From Corynebacterium urinipleomorphum (GTDB lineage Bacteria > Actinomycetota > Actinomycetes > Mycobacteriales > Mycobacteriaceae): a stretch of DNA of 64,000 nt. The position numbers and the translations under genes are program-made. The stretch is taken from positions 117,446-181,445 of the forward strand of contig NZ_LT706965.1 in NCBI RefSeq assembly GCF_900155535.1. The letters are read 5' to 3'. Positions 8,541 to 17,661 of the stretch are shown one piece after another; within the stretch, counting starts at the first letter, position 1; every line of letters begins with the position of its first letter. The notes under the pieces were generated by a model that did not search any database, was not told the origin of the DNA, and saw nothing but the letters and a program-made list of their open reading frames with translations.

Positions 8541-8804
8541 CTAGCCCAGCTTGTTCAGTGCACGGGCCATGTTGGACTTCTTGTTGGCCGCATTGTTGCG
8601 GTGGAAGACACCCTTGGTCACTGCTTTGTCCAGCTTGCGGGACGCGACGCGCAGCTGTGCTTCGGCGGCGGTCTTGTCGCCGGACTCGACGATCTCGTTG
8701 AACTTGCGGATCTCGGTGCGGACTGCGGAGCGGATGCCCTTGTTGCGTACGCGGCGCTTCTCGTTGGTCAGGACGCGCTTCTGCTGCTGCTTGATGTTAG
8801 CCAT
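8541..8804 (-). CDS. rpsT: 30S ribosomal protein S20
   Basis: 87 aa, the usual S20 length. The sequence starts MANIKQQQKRVLTNEKRR and is Lys/Arg-rich with the family segment VHRNNAA-like FHRNNAANKKSNMARAL. It binds 16S rRNA early in 30S assembly. The ATG at 8804 is preceded on its strand by AAGAGG about 6 bases upstream. rpsT between holA and lepA is conserved in actinobacteria. A clear terminator follows. Confidence 0.97.
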   Translation of the reverse strand: MANIKQQQKRVLTNEKRRVRNKGIRSAVRTEIRKFNEIVESGDKTAAEAQLRVASRKLDKAVTKGVFHRNNAANKKSNMARALNKLG

Positions 8805-8912
8805 GAGGTACCTCTTGAAACTCGTGTTGAAACTCTTGTGCCGATATTCGGCTGATGAACGTGCATTCAGCGACCTAGCCTGAACAGGGAGTGCAGCGCC
8901 GCAGCTTGTAGG

Positions 8913-8940
8913 ACCGCGGACCCAAGGTCCTGCCCGCGGT
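8913..8940 (-). promoter_or_regulatory. GC-rich hairpin between pemK-like gene and rpsT
   Basis: ACCGCGG and CCGCGGT pair around an inner GGACC/GGTCC stem. It lies 78 bases after the pemK-like stop and 109 bases before rpsT, both on the minus strand. It lacks a T-run, so it could be an imperfect terminator or part of the rpsT leader. Confidence 0.4.
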
Positions 8941-9017
8941 GTACGGTGCCCCAAGTATTCAGCTGGTGCGAATAACGTTCATACCCTAGCAGCCGCCCCG
9001 GTCTGCCCAAAATCGCG

Positions 9018-9512
9018 TCAGCTCCAATTGAAGTGCTTGCGCAGGTGATCTGCGATGTGCTCGAAACGGCGGGCGGGGAAGAGCGCGCCGCGGCGGCGAA
9101 GGTCGGTTTCGGGGATGAAGAGAGTCTTGTCCAGCCGGACCCAACAGGGGTCCCCCGTGGGTTTCCATTCCCCACTGCCGATGGGGAGCCAGTCGGAATC
9201 GTCGGCATGGTCCTCATTCGCAGAGATGAGCAGCCCGAGGACATCGTGCCTATCTCTGCCAACGACCAGCATGGAACGTTCCTTGAATGGTGAGGTGGGC
9301 ACATTGAACCAGACCACTTCACCCGGCTCAGCCTGGCCGTCCATGTCGGGGGCGTAGAAAATGCTGCGTGAGATCTCGCCGGTGGGAACGACTCGGGTGC
9401 GGGCGGCGCGGCGGCGCTCGCTGGTGGGGGAGTTGCCCATGCGCTCGTTGAGGATCTTCAGCCCTTGGTCCAGCGCCGTCGGCTTCGGGGTAAGGCGCCG
9501 CTTGAACTTCAT
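9018..9512 (-). CDS. PemK/MazF-like family protein, orphan
   Basis: 164 aa from ATG 9512 (MKFKRRLTPKP...); an upstream extension to 9566 is not supported by a ribosome-binding site. After about 50 basic residues comes a fold typical of the PemK/MazF toxin family: GEVVWFNVPTSPFKERSMLVVGRD, where family members have GDIVWVDFxxxxGxEqxxxRPVvVv. The C-terminal part is unlike classical endoribonucleases, and no antitoxin gene adjoins it. Similar proteins sit at this locus in other corynebacteria as I recall, so it may be a domesticated housekeeping member. Toxin activity is not shown. Confidence 0.6.
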   Translation of the reverse strand: MKFKRRLTPKPTALDQGLKILNERMGNSPTSERRRAARTRVVPTGEISRSIFYAPDMDGQAEPGEVVWFNVPTSPFKERSMLVVGRDRHDVLGLLISANEDHADDSDWLPIGSGEWKPTGDPCWVRLDKTLFIPETDLRRRGALFPARRFEHIADHLRKHFNWS

Positions 9513-9586
9513 CGTGACCGTCCGCAGTAGAGAAGGGGTGTGGGAATTTAAGGGTAGTGGGTTCAAGGGGGCGTCGACAAGCGTTT

Positions 9587-10285
9587 TTAAAGGTCTAAGC
9601 GATCGATGCTGGACCGTAAATCGGTCAGCGCTTTGGGCTCGCCTGTGTTGCGGGCGAGGCGGGTTTGGGCGAGAGCTTGCTGGGTGAGTGCGCGCCAGTG
9701 CTCCGAGCTGAGCGGCAAGTTATTTGCCTGGCAGTAGTTGTACATGCCGATGCATTGGTCCAGCACGTCGTTCTCCTCGGCCGTCATCGTCAGACGGTCG
9801 GCGATGAAGACGGGCAGCGCGGCCGCGGGCTCCCCGCCGAATTTCTGGACGAGTTGCTGGTGCGCGGTGACCGGAATCGATTCTGCCGAGCGGTGGCCCA
9901 GAAACTGCACGAAGGAGATGACTCGAAAGCAGAAGGCGAAGAGGCCGAGCAAGACACCTGAAAAGATGGCTGGTGCCTCAATCGACGTTCCAGCGGGCAC
10001 GACGATGAGGAGGACCGCCGCGAGGGTCATCAGGACCGATATTCCGACGCGTCGTAGCGCCGCTGTGGATTTCTTCGTGGCGGGTGGATCCGGGGTGAGG
10101 GGCTCTAAGAATTGCGTGAATTCGTCGTAGGTGCGGAACGTGTGCGCGTTCGTGCCGTCGATGAGCTGGTTGAGGTTTTGCGGCAGGACGAAGCGACTGA
10201 AGTCTTTGGGGAACAGCTCCACGGCGGCGTTCCACTCGCGGCGCATGGGTTGCGCGCCGAGCCACGGGCTGGGGTGGTCTGTCAT
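9587..10285 (-). CDS. Two-helix membrane protein of unknown function
   Basis: 232 aa; ATG 10285 is preceded by AAAGGAGGA at good spacing. The soluble N-terminal 75 residues ([24 protein letters not shown]) are followed by two adjacent membrane helices (about 80-102 and 106-126) and a cytoplasmic-looking helical C-terminal domain with many Gln and Leu. I do not recognise a named family. It is divergent from lepA, separated by about 100 bases that must hold both promoters. Confidence 0.75.
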   Translation of the reverse strand: MTDHPSPWLGAQPMRREWNAAVELFPKDFSRFVLPQNLNQLIDGTNAHTFRTYDEFTQFLEPLTPDPPATKKSTAALRRVGISVLMTLAAVLLIVVPAGTSIEAPAIFSGVLLGLFAFCFRVISFVQFLGHRSAESIPVTAHQQLVQKFGGEPAAALPVFIADRLTMTAEENDVLDQCIGMYNYCQANNLPLSSEHWRALTQQALAQTRLARNTGEPKALTDLRSSIDRLDL

Positions 10286-10388
10286 CGCGGTTCCTCCTTT
10301 ATGCCGCTCACCTTACCCCGCGGCGGCGATTGCCCCGCGGGGTTGGGCTCACGGTATGGTGACCTTAGTTTTTTCAGGAGGGATGGCG

Positions 10389-12239
10389 ATGGCGAAGACC
10401 AGCACCAATTTCGCGTTGACGACGTTCACGGATCCGGCGCAGATCCGCAATTTCTGCATCATCGCGCACATCGATCACGGCAAGTCGACGCTTGCGGACC
10501 GCATCCTCCAGTTGTCCAACGTGGTCGAGGCGCGCGACATGCGCGACCAGTACCTAGACAACATGGATATTGAGCGCGAGCGCGGCATCACAATCAAGGC
10601 GCAGAACGTGCGCCTGCCGTGGACGACGGCGGACGGGCAGCAGACGATCCTCCAGATGATCGACACCCCGGGCCACGTGGACTTCTCGTACGAGGTGTCG
10701 CGTTCGCTCGACGCGTGCGAAGGAGCAATCCTGCTTGTCGACGCAGCTCAAGGCATCGAAGCCCAAACCCTGGCCAACCTGTACATGGCCATGGAGAACG
10801 ACCTTGAGATCATTCCGGTGCTGAACAAGATCGACCTGCCCGCGGCGGATCCGGACAAGTACGCCGGCGAGATCGCCCACATCATCGGCTGCGAGCCGGA
10901 GGACGTGCTGCGCGTGTCCGGAAAGACCGGCGAGGGCGTACCCGAGCTGTTGGACAAGGTCGTCGAGCTCGTCCCGCCACCGAAGCCTCTCGCCGCGGAA
11001 GGTGCCGACGCTCCGGCCCGCGCTTTGGTCTTCGACTCGGTGTACGACACGTTCCGCGGCGTGGTCACCTACATCCGCATGATCGACGGCAAGCTCGAGT
11101 CAGGCCAGAAGGTGACCATGATGAACACGGGCGTCACCCACGACATCCTCGAGATCGGCATTGTCTCCCCGACGATGCAGAAGGCAAAAGGTCTCGGCCC
11201 GGGCGAGGTCGGCTACCTGATCACTGGCGTGAAGGACGTCCGCGAGACCCGCGTCGGCGACACCGTCACGTGGGCGTCCAAGGGTGCTTCGGAGCCGCTC
11301 GACGGCTTCGAGGACGTCAAGCCGATGGTCTATTCGGGCTTGTTCCCCGTCTCGCAGGAGGACTTCCCGGCGTTGCGCGAGAGCTTGGAAAAGCTTCAGC
11401 TTAACGACGCCTCTTTGACCTGGGAGCCCGAGACCTCCGTCGCCCTCGGCTTCGGTTTCCGCTGCGGCTTCCTGGGGCTGCTGCACATGGAGATCACCCG
11501 CGACCGTCTGGAGCGCGAATTCGACCTGGACCTCATCTCCACCGCACCGTCCGTCACCTACCGTGTCGTGGCGGAGGACGGGACCGAGTCCCTGGTGCAC
11601 AACCCGTCCGACTGGCCCGGCGGAAAGCTACAGGAAGTCTACGAGCCGGTGGTGAACATGACGTTGATCGTGCCCCAGGAATTCGTGGGCACCACGATGG
11701 AGCTGTGCCAGTCCAAGCGCGGCCAGATGAAGAATATGGAGTACCTCTCCGAGGAGCGCGTGGAGTTGCGCTACATCATGCCGCTCGGCGAGATCATCTT
11801 CGACTTCTTTGACATGCTCAAATCCCGCACGAAGGGCTACGCCTCCCTCAACTACGAGGAGGCGGGCGAGCAGGAAGCAGACCTGGTCAAGGTGGACATC
11901 CTGCTGCAGGGCGAGCCGGTCGACGCATTCTCCGCCATCGTCCACCGCGATTCCGCCCAGTGGTACGGCAACAAGATGACCAAGAAGCTCAAGGAGCTCA
12001 TCCCGCGCCAGCAGTTCGAGGTGCCTGTCCAGGCCGCCATCGGCTCCAAGATCATCGCCCGCGAGAATATCCGCGCGCTGCGCAAGGACGTCTTGTCCAA
12101 GTGCTACGGCGGCGACATTTCCCGTAAGCGCAAGCTCCTGGAGAAGCAGAAGGCCGGTAAGAAGCGCATGAAGTCCATCGGTTCCGTCACGGTGCCGCAG
12201 GAGGCATTCGTCGCGGCGCTGTCCACCGACGAAGAATAG
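10389..12239 (+). CDS. lepA: Elongation factor 4 (back-translocating GTPase LepA)
   Basis: 616 aa, normal length. The G1 motif is AHIDHGKST, with [16 protein letters not shown] and NKIDLP following, then domains II, III, V and the LepA-specific C-terminal domain ([20 protein letters not shown]). It acts on stalled ribosomes. ATG 10389 is chosen because TCAGGAGGG lies about 7 bases upstream; ATG 10383 is too close to it. The stop codon abuts the convergent stop of the BCCT transporter with no base between them. Confidence 0.97.
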   Translation: MAKTSTNFALTTFTDPAQIRNFCIIAHIDHGKSTLADRILQLSNVVEARDMRDQYLDNMDIERERGITIKAQNVRLPWTTADGQQTILQMIDTPGHVDFSYEVSRSLDACEGAILLVDAAQGIEAQTLANLYMAMENDLEIIPVLNKIDLPAADPDKYAGEIAHIIGCEPEDVLRVSGKTGEGVPELLDKVVELVPPPKPLAAEGADAPARALVFDSVYDTFRGVVTYIRMIDGKLESGQKVTMMNTGVTHDILEIGIVSPTMQKAKGLGPGEVGYLITGVKDVRETRVGDTVTWASKGASEPLDGFEDVKPMVYSGLFPVSQEDFPALRESLEKLQLNDASLTWEPETSVALGFGFRCGFLGLLHMEITRDRLEREFDLDLISTAPSVTYRVVAEDGTESLVHNPSDWPGGKLQEVYEPVVNMTLIVPQEFVGTTMELCQSKRGQMKNMEYLSEERVELRYIMPLGEIIFDFFDMLKSRTKGYASLNYEEAGEQEADLVKVDILLQGEPVDAFSAIVHRDSAQWYGNKMTKKLKELIPRQQFEVPVQAAIGSKIIARENIRALRKDVLSKCYGGDISRKRKLLEKQKAGKKRMKSIGSVTVPQEAFVAALSTDEE

Positions 12240-14084
12240 CTAGTCCTCTTTCTCGTCCTCGACTTCTTCCTTGGTGTAGCCGTCGTCCCACGTGTCGGTG
12301 TCGTAGTCATAACCGACGCGGTTTCCGTGCTCGTCGGAACGCTCGTACCAGCGGGTGTACTTATCGTCGGATGAGTCGAAGTCCTCGCCGGCACCGTCGC
12401 CCTCGCGGGCGCGCTGGACGACGAGCTCGAAATTATCTCCGTAGGCCTCGAGGCCGTGCCACACCGCGTACTGCAGAGCTGTGTCGGCGTAGCGGTCGCG
12501 GATCGAGTGGGGATCGGTGCGCAGATCCTGGACGAAGGAGAACAGTAGCCCCAGCATCACCACCGAGAACGGCAATGCGATGAGCACCGTCAGCGATTGC
12601 AGGCCGGACAGGGCATCTTCGCCGCCGGCGAGCAGCATGACCACCGCGACCCCCATCATGCACAGACCCCAAAACACCGAGACTTTCTTGTTCGAATCGG
12701 GGTCGCCTTTGGACGACATTGTGCCCATCACCACCGACGCCGAGTCAGCCGTGGTGATGAAGAAGACGGCCAGAATGCCCACGAGGATGAAGGGGGTGAA
12801 GGAGCTGAGGGGGAGGGCGTCGAAAAGCGAGAAAAGCACTTGCTCTGGTGTTGACTCCCCGTCGAATCCCGGGACGCCCTCGCGCGAGAACGAAATCGCT
12901 GTGCCGCCGAAAATACTGAAGGCGAGAACGAGGATCGAGGTGGGAACGACCACCGTCATCACGATGAATTCGCGCAGCGTGCGGCCGCGGGAAATCTTGG
13001 CCAGGAACGTGCCCACGAACGGCGCCCACGAGATCCACCACGCCCAGTAGAACGCCGTCCAGTCGGACTGGAATTCAAGCGTTTCCTCGCCCCATGACAG
13101 TGACCGCGACGCCATGTTGAAGAACTGGTCGAAGTAGTACAGCACGCCCGACGGAATCAGGTTGATCAGTAGCAGCGTCGGCCCGGTGAGGAAGATGAAG
13201 ACCATCGCCAAGCCGGTCAGCGAAATGTTGATGTTGGACAGAATCCGGATGCCCTTGGACACGCCCGTGACCGCCGAGATGATGAACCCGCCCGTGAGCA
13301 CCGCGATGATGACCAGCAAGATGGTGGTGCTGATCTCCCAGTCGGTGACGATGTCCAGGCCCTCGCCGATCTGCAGCGCCGCGATACCGAGCGACGCTGC
13401 GGTGCCGAACAACGTCGCCGCGACCGCCATGATGTCGATCACGCGGGAAATCGCGCTGCTGTTCTTGTTCTCCCCCTGGATAGACGCGAACAGCGACGAC
13501 ATGAGCAGGGGACGCCCGCGCCGGTACGTGGAATAGGCGATCGCCGCACCGACCAAAGAGTAGATCGCCCACGGGTTGAAACCCCAGTGGAAATTCGACT
13601 GCGCGAGCGCGCCGTGCATCGCCTCCTCCGTGCCGGCCTCGGTGGTCAGCGGGGGAGGGTTGAGGAAGAACTCGAGAGGCTCCGACGGCCCGAAGAAGAA
13701 AATGCCCACGCCAATGCCGGCGGCGAACATCATGGCGATCCAGGAGAATCGGCTGAACTCCGGTTCCTCGTCGTCCTTGCCCAGCCGGATCTCGCCCATG
13801 CGCGTGAACGCGACCACCACGACGAGGACGAGGCACACGACCATCACGATGTTGAACAGCCACCCGGCGTGCTCCATGCCCCAGGCAAAAGCGGTGCTCG
13901 CTATCGATGACACGGATTCAGGACTGTAGATGCCCCACCCGATGAACCCCAGAATGAGGGCCGCCGCCACACCGAAAACGACCTTATCCACCCCGAATTC
14001 GTACCGTTGCTCCTCAACACTGATGCCCCGGATCAGTCCGGGGTGCATGCCGTCGGGATACTGCGGGTCGCGGTTGTCCGCCAT
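12240..14084 (-). CDS. ectP: BCCT-family osmolyte transporter, EctP-like
   Basis: 614 aa with about 12 membrane helices. The family glycine motif appears as GIGVGIFFFGPSEP, and WWISWAPFVGTFLAKISRGRTLREF is the BCCT signature. An acidic N-terminus and a long acidic C-terminal tail resemble osmosensing members. Corynebacterium glutamicum EctP (ectoine, betaine, proline) has 615 aa and, as I recall, lies next to a luciferase-like gene, brnQ and aecD; here those genes are in the same window. Substrate range is inferred. ATG 14084 has AAAAGGAG 6 bases upstream. Confidence 0.8.
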   Translation of the reverse strand: MADNRDPQYPDGMHPGLIRGISVEEQRYEFGVDKVVFGVAAALILGFIGWGIYSPESVSSIASTAFAWGMEHAGWLFNIVMVVCLVLVVVVAFTRMGEIRLGKDDEEPEFSRFSWIAMMFAAGIGVGIFFFGPSEPLEFFLNPPPLTTEAGTEEAMHGALAQSNFHWGFNPWAIYSLVGAAIAYSTYRRGRPLLMSSLFASIQGENKNSSAISRVIDIMAVAATLFGTAASLGIAALQIGEGLDIVTDWEISTTILLVIIAVLTGGFIISAVTGVSKGIRILSNINISLTGLAMVFIFLTGPTLLLINLIPSGVLYYFDQFFNMASRSLSWGEETLEFQSDWTAFYWAWWISWAPFVGTFLAKISRGRTLREFIVMTVVVPTSILVLAFSIFGGTAISFSREGVPGFDGESTPEQVLFSLFDALPLSSFTPFILVGILAVFFITTADSASVVMGTMSSKGDPDSNKKVSVFWGLCMMGVAVVMLLAGGEDALSGLQSLTVLIALPFSVVMLGLLFSFVQDLRTDPHSIRDRYADTALQYAVWHGLEAYGDNFELVVQRAREGDGAGEDFDSSDDKYTRWYERSDEHGNRVGYDYDTDTWDDGYTKEEVEDEKED

Positions 14085-14147
14085 GGTTCTCCTTTTCTCC
14101 GGTCATGGACACCTAAGAGTTAAGCAGGTCACGGATATACTCGAGAC

Positions 14148-15371
14148 GTGTTTTCAACGATCATCCCGCCGAACGCTTCCACTAAAGAGCATGAACTCGA
14201 GGTCCCCTGGGATAGGTCGAGGCCGGATTTGGGAACCTTCACCCTTTTCTGCCGTGAGTTGTACACGGACGAGTCCCTGCCGCCGCTGCTCTTTCTCCAG
14301 GGCGGGCCCGGCAGTCCCGCACCGCGGCTCGTGCAGGGCTGGATCCCGGAAGCGCTGAAACATTACCGCGTCTTTCTTCTCGACGAACGCGGAACCGGCC
14401 GCTCCGGAAAAATCGACAAAGGGACCCCTGAGCTGATCCGCCCGGAAATCCTGTCCAAGCTGCGCTGCCCCGATGTCGTGGCGGATGCAGAAGATCTGCG
14501 CCGCCACCTCGGCTTTAGCACGTGGGACGTGATGGGAAACTCCTTCGGCGCGCTGTGCACCGCGAGCTACCTGTCGTATGCACCACAAGCCATCAACCGG
14601 GCTTTTCTCACCGGGGCTCTACCGCATCTGGGGTGGACCGCCGACGAATACAACGAAATCACCCTCGACCTCGTGGACCAGCGCTGCCAAGAGTTCTACG
14701 ACGCCGTCCCGTACGCAGAGCAAACCGTCCGAGACGTGTGCGCCCACCTGAACGCGACGGAAGAGTTCCTCCCGACGGGGGAGCGCCTCACCGCGAACCG
14801 GTTCCGTTTCATCGGGGTCGCACTCGGCGCGGAATTCGGGTTCACCATGCTGGCCAACCTCCTAGAGTCCCCGTTCTACCGAAACGAGCGACGCCTCCGG
14901 AAGGACTTCCTGGCCAACGTGAGCAGCTTTATCAGTACCGAGGCCAACCCACTTTGGGCCGTGGTCCACACAACGCTGATCGGTTCCTCGGATGAGGTGG
15001 GCACCTCACGTCTCGCGGCCGACCCGACCTCGTCCGAGCCCTATTACCTCCTGGGTAACCACTTCTTCCGCCACCACTTCGAGGAAGACCCGGCGCTCGT
15101 CCCGTTCTTGGATGCCGTCCGCACGATGGACACCTACGACTGGCCGCCTCTCTTCGATGCCGACCAGTTGGCAGCCAACACCGTCCCCGCCACCGTCGCG
15201 CTGTACGAGCACGACATGTTCGTCCCGTTCGACATGGCAATCTCAACGGCTGAGAAAATCGGCAATCTCACCGTGTGGACGCACCCGGAGTGGGACCACG
15301 ATGCCATCTATAACCATGGAAAAGATCTATTCCGCGCCGTTCACGGCAGCTCGTCGCCGCTCCACGGGTAG
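14148..15371 (+). CDS. S33 family alpha/beta hydrolase, proline-iminopeptidase-like
   Basis: 407 aa from GTG 14148. The family landmarks are LLFLQGGPGSPAP (oxyanion HGGPG-type), LLDERGTGRSG, the nucleophile elbow GNSFGAL, an acid in VALYEHDMF and the catalytic His in HPEWDHDAIYNHG. These cytoplasmic enzymes remove N-terminal residues, often proline, from peptides. No ribosome-binding site stands out before the GTG; CCTAAGAGTTAAG lies 24 bases upstream. Its last 31 bases overlap the end of the convergent ribokinase gene. Confidence 0.88.
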   Translation: MFSTIIPPNASTKEHELEVPWDRSRPDLGTFTLFCRELYTDESLPPLLFLQGGPGSPAPRLVQGWIPEALKHYRVFLLDERGTGRSGKIDKGTPELIRPEILSKLRCPDVVADAEDLRRHLGFSTWDVMGNSFGALCTASYLSYAPQAINRAFLTGALPHLGWTADEYNEITLDLVDQRCQEFYDAVPYAEQTVRDVCAHLNATEEFLPTGERLTANRFRFIGVALGAEFGFTMLANLLESPFYRNERRLRKDFLANVSSFISTEANPLWAVVHTTLIGSSDEVGTSRLAADPTSSEPYYLLGNHFFRHHFEEDPALVPFLDAVRTMDTYDWPPLFDADQLAANTVPATVALYEHDMFVPFDMAISTAEKIGNLTVWTHPEWDHDAIYNHGKDLFRAVHGSSSPLHG

Positions 15372-16222
15372 GACGGCTGCGCGCCGGGGCGGGTCACAGA
15401 AAACGCACCCACGCGCGCAGCGAACCGGGCAGCTTCCTCCAGCGAATCGCCCTCTATCAACCGGTGGCACAGCGCACCCGTGAATGCATCTCCGGCACCC
15501 ACGGTGTCCACCGCTTCGACCTCCGGTGAATCCACCCGGACTACGCCGTCCGGCGTTCCCACCAGCGCACCGGCAGCGCCCAGCGTCACCACCACCGACG
15601 TGAACTCCCGCAGCAATTCCTCAATGCACCTCTCCGGGGGACAAGCCCGTCCCAGCACCAGTTGCGCCTCGTGCTCGTTGACGATCAGCGGATCGGCCTT
15701 CCTCAGCGCGCCGCGGTCCACATCGATCACCGGGGCGAGATTCACCACTACGCGTCCCGTCGCCAGCTCCACAGCCCGTGCGAACCCGTCCGCAGGAATC
15801 TCGCCCTGCAGCAAGACAAGGTCAGCACCGCTCACCACAGCAGCATGCTTATCGACGACACCAGCCCCCACCTCACCGTTCGCCCCCGGCACCACCATCA
15901 CGGTGTTCTCTCCGTCAGCCGCCACTGTGATCACGGCCAGGCCAGTCGGAGCGTCGAGGGTCTCGAGGGCGGTGAGGTCCACTGCGGCGTCGATAAGCAA
16001 TTTCTGCGCTTCGTCCGCGTGCGCGTCGTTGCCGATCGCTCCCACGAGAGCCACCGAACTACCCAGGCGTGCGGCGGCGACTGCTTGATTCGCCCCCTTG
16101 CCTCCGGGGGTGATGCCGCCCCCGCTTCCCAACAGGGTCTCTCCGGGGGTGGGATGACGGGGGACATTGACGGTCAGGTCGGCGTTGATGGAGCCGACAA
16201 CGGTGATTCGTGGAGACTGCAC
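15341..16222 (-). CDS. rbsK: Ribokinase
   Basis: 293 aa PfkB-family sugar kinase phosphorylating D-ribose at O5. The N-terminal VVGSINADLTV, the GGKGANQAVAAARLG motif and the C-terminal DTVGAGDAFTGAL anion-hole motif with catalytic Asp are all intact. It is a single gene without ribose transporter neighbours. Two GNCGTCGATAAGC words in opposite orientation lie 127 bases apart within it. The C-terminus overlaps the S33 peptidase gene tail to tail. Confidence 0.93.
   Translation of the reverse strand: MQSPRITVVGSINADLTVNVPRHPTPGETLLGSGGGITPGGKGANQAVAAARLGSSVALVGAIGNDAHADEAQKLLIDAAVDLTALETLDAPTGLAVITVAADGENTVMVVPGANGEVGAGVVDKHAAVVSGADLVLLQGEIPADGFARAVELATGRVVVNLAPVIDVDRGALRKADPLIVNEHEAQLVLGRACPPERCIEELLREFTSVVVTLGAAGALVGTPDGVVRVDSPEVEAVDTVGAGDAFTGALCHRLIEGDSLEEAARFAARVGAFSVTRPGAQPSYPWSGDELP
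15847..15859 (-). repeat. GNCGTCGATAAGC word, copy 4
   Basis: In rbsK, gene-sense orientation, codons GTC GTC GAT AAG C (VVDK). Confidence 0.9.
15986..15998 (+). repeat. GNCGTCGATAAGC word, copy 5
   Basis: In rbsK, opposite to the gene; gene codons TTG CTT ATC GAC GCC (LLIDA). Forms an inverted pair with copy 4. Confidence 0.9.
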
Positions 16223-16271
16223 AAGGCCACGCTATCTGCGCGAAGAAAATCGCACGAATCCTTAGCCCAGT

Positions 16272-16301
16272 GTTCACACTTTGGTTACCTAAACAGGTTA
16301 C
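16272..16301 (+). promoter_or_regulatory. Repeat-rich region upstream of the PAP2 phosphatase gene
   Basis: GTTCAC at 16272 is followed by GGTTAC at 16283 and again at 16296; another GTTCAC lies at 16341. Such GTTCAC/GTTACC-like direct repeats loosely recall actinobacterial PHO boxes, which would suit a phosphatase, but the spacing is irregular. Treat as a candidate operator only. Confidence 0.3.
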
Positions 16302-16365
16302 GTTAAGTGAGTCATCAGTCCTCTGTTGAATTGTCAGAGTGTTCACATCTCACTCAAGGAGAACC

Positions 16366-17661
16366 ATGAAGCGCGCCTATACCGCTCTTACAGCGTCAGT
16401 GCTCACCATCGCACTGGCGTCGCCCATCGCGTCTGCTCAGCCCCTGTCCCACGTCAACATGGATGTGCCCCCCGCTGTCGCGGCCAAGCTGCCGGCTAAG
16501 GTCCCGCAGATTCGCGACGCAGGCACCGGTTCCAGTACCGGCCAGGTGCCCAAGCAGGTTCACGGCGCCCCCACCCCGGTTCCCTTCACCCCCGACTACA
16601 TCGGTGGTTACATCTCCGACATCTCGCCGTACCAGTACGGCATCTACGCTGAGGTCAACCGTCTTTTCCCGTACCTGCGCGACAAGCGTCCCGATGTGAT
16701 GGACTCCAACCGCGCTCAGGTTGTCAAGATCAACAACGCAGCTGAGTCTGATCCGGTGAAGATCAAGCTCGCTCAGCGTGACGCTGTCGCTTCCTCCGAC
16801 GAGCTGCTGGTGACTCTGTCTGAGGGCCTCGGCGAGCAGTTCGGCAACGAGTTCCGCAAGGCTCTCGCTGAGGGTCGTCTCCCGAAGACCCAGTTCCTCC
16901 TCGGTAACGGCTACCTGGCGCGCACCGGTGGCCTGGCTAGCTCCACCTTCGCCGAGAAGGAGTACTTCAACTACAAGCGTCCATACAAGACCATGCCGGA
17001 CAAGATCAAGCGCTACAACCCGCCGGGGGAGGACCTCTACCTGTCCTCCAAGTCCTTCCCGTCCGGTCACACCAACCAGGCTGCGCTCGTGACTTCTCTG
17101 CTCGCGTACATGGTTCCGGAGGTCGCTCCGCAGCTCCACTACCGTGCTGCTGTCGCTGGTAACAGCCGTATCGTCCTGGGTGTGCACTACCCGCTCGATG
17201 TCATCGGCGGCCGCATGTCCGGTCAGGCTGCCGCTGCTGACCGTCTGAACGACCCGAAGATGCGCAACGCTCTCGACCAGGCAGCCAAGGAGCTGCGCGC
17301 CGAGATCGAGTGGCGCACCGGCAAGTCCATTGCCCAGCTGGTGGCATCCGACAAGCCGTACGCGCCGACGCAGCACGCGGTTGCTCAGACCACCAAGTGG
17401 AACACCTACGACTTCGCGCCGATCTACCACCGCGATGCTCCGATGATCGTTCCGCAGGCAGCTCCGACCCTCATCGCCGGCAGCTTCCCGCAGCTGAACT
17501 ACGCTCAGCGTGCTTCCATTATCGCCCAGACGGCGGCACCTGCAGGTAACCCGCTGGACTGGCAGGCTGAGGGCGGTTCCTGGCAGCGTGTGAACCTGGC
17601 CGCAGCTTCCAGCGCGAAGATCCGCGTGGAGCCGAACGGCAAGGTCACCGTTCTCCGCTAA
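16366..17661 (+). CDS. Secreted PAP2-superfamily acid phosphatase
   Basis: 431 aa; AAGGAG at 16356-16361 fixes ATG 16366. A signal peptide (MKRAYTALTASVLTIALASPIASAQ) is followed by a bacterial class-A-like acid phosphatase domain: KRPYKTMPDKIKRY, then SSKSFPSGHTNQAALV and SRIVLGVHYPLDVIGGR, carrying the PAP2 His and Arg ligands. It hydrolyses phosphomonoesters outside the membrane. The C-terminal 110 residues have no clear match. Codon use differs from its neighbours, favouring GCT, CGT, AAC, AAG, CTC and GTC, which is the pattern of very highly expressed corynebacterial genes. Confidence 0.9.
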   Translation: MKRAYTALTASVLTIALASPIASAQPLSHVNMDVPPAVAAKLPAKVPQIRDAGTGSSTGQVPKQVHGAPTPVPFTPDYIGGYISDISPYQYGIYAEVNRLFPYLRDKRPDVMDSNRAQVVKINNAAESDPVKIKLAQRDAVASSDELLVTLSEGLGEQFGNEFRKALAEGRLPKTQFLLGNGYLARTGGLASSTFAEKEYFNYKRPYKTMPDKIKRYNPPGEDLYLSSKSFPSGHTNQAALVTSLLAYMVPEVAPQLHYRAAVAGNSRIVLGVHYPLDVIGGRMSGQAAAADRLNDPKMRNALDQAAKELRAEIEWRTGKSIAQLVASDKPYAPTQHAVAQTTKWNTYDFAPIYHRDAPMIVPQAAPTLIAGSFPQLNYAQRASIIAQTAAPAGNPLDWQAEGGSWQRVNLAAASSAKIRVEPNGKVTVLR

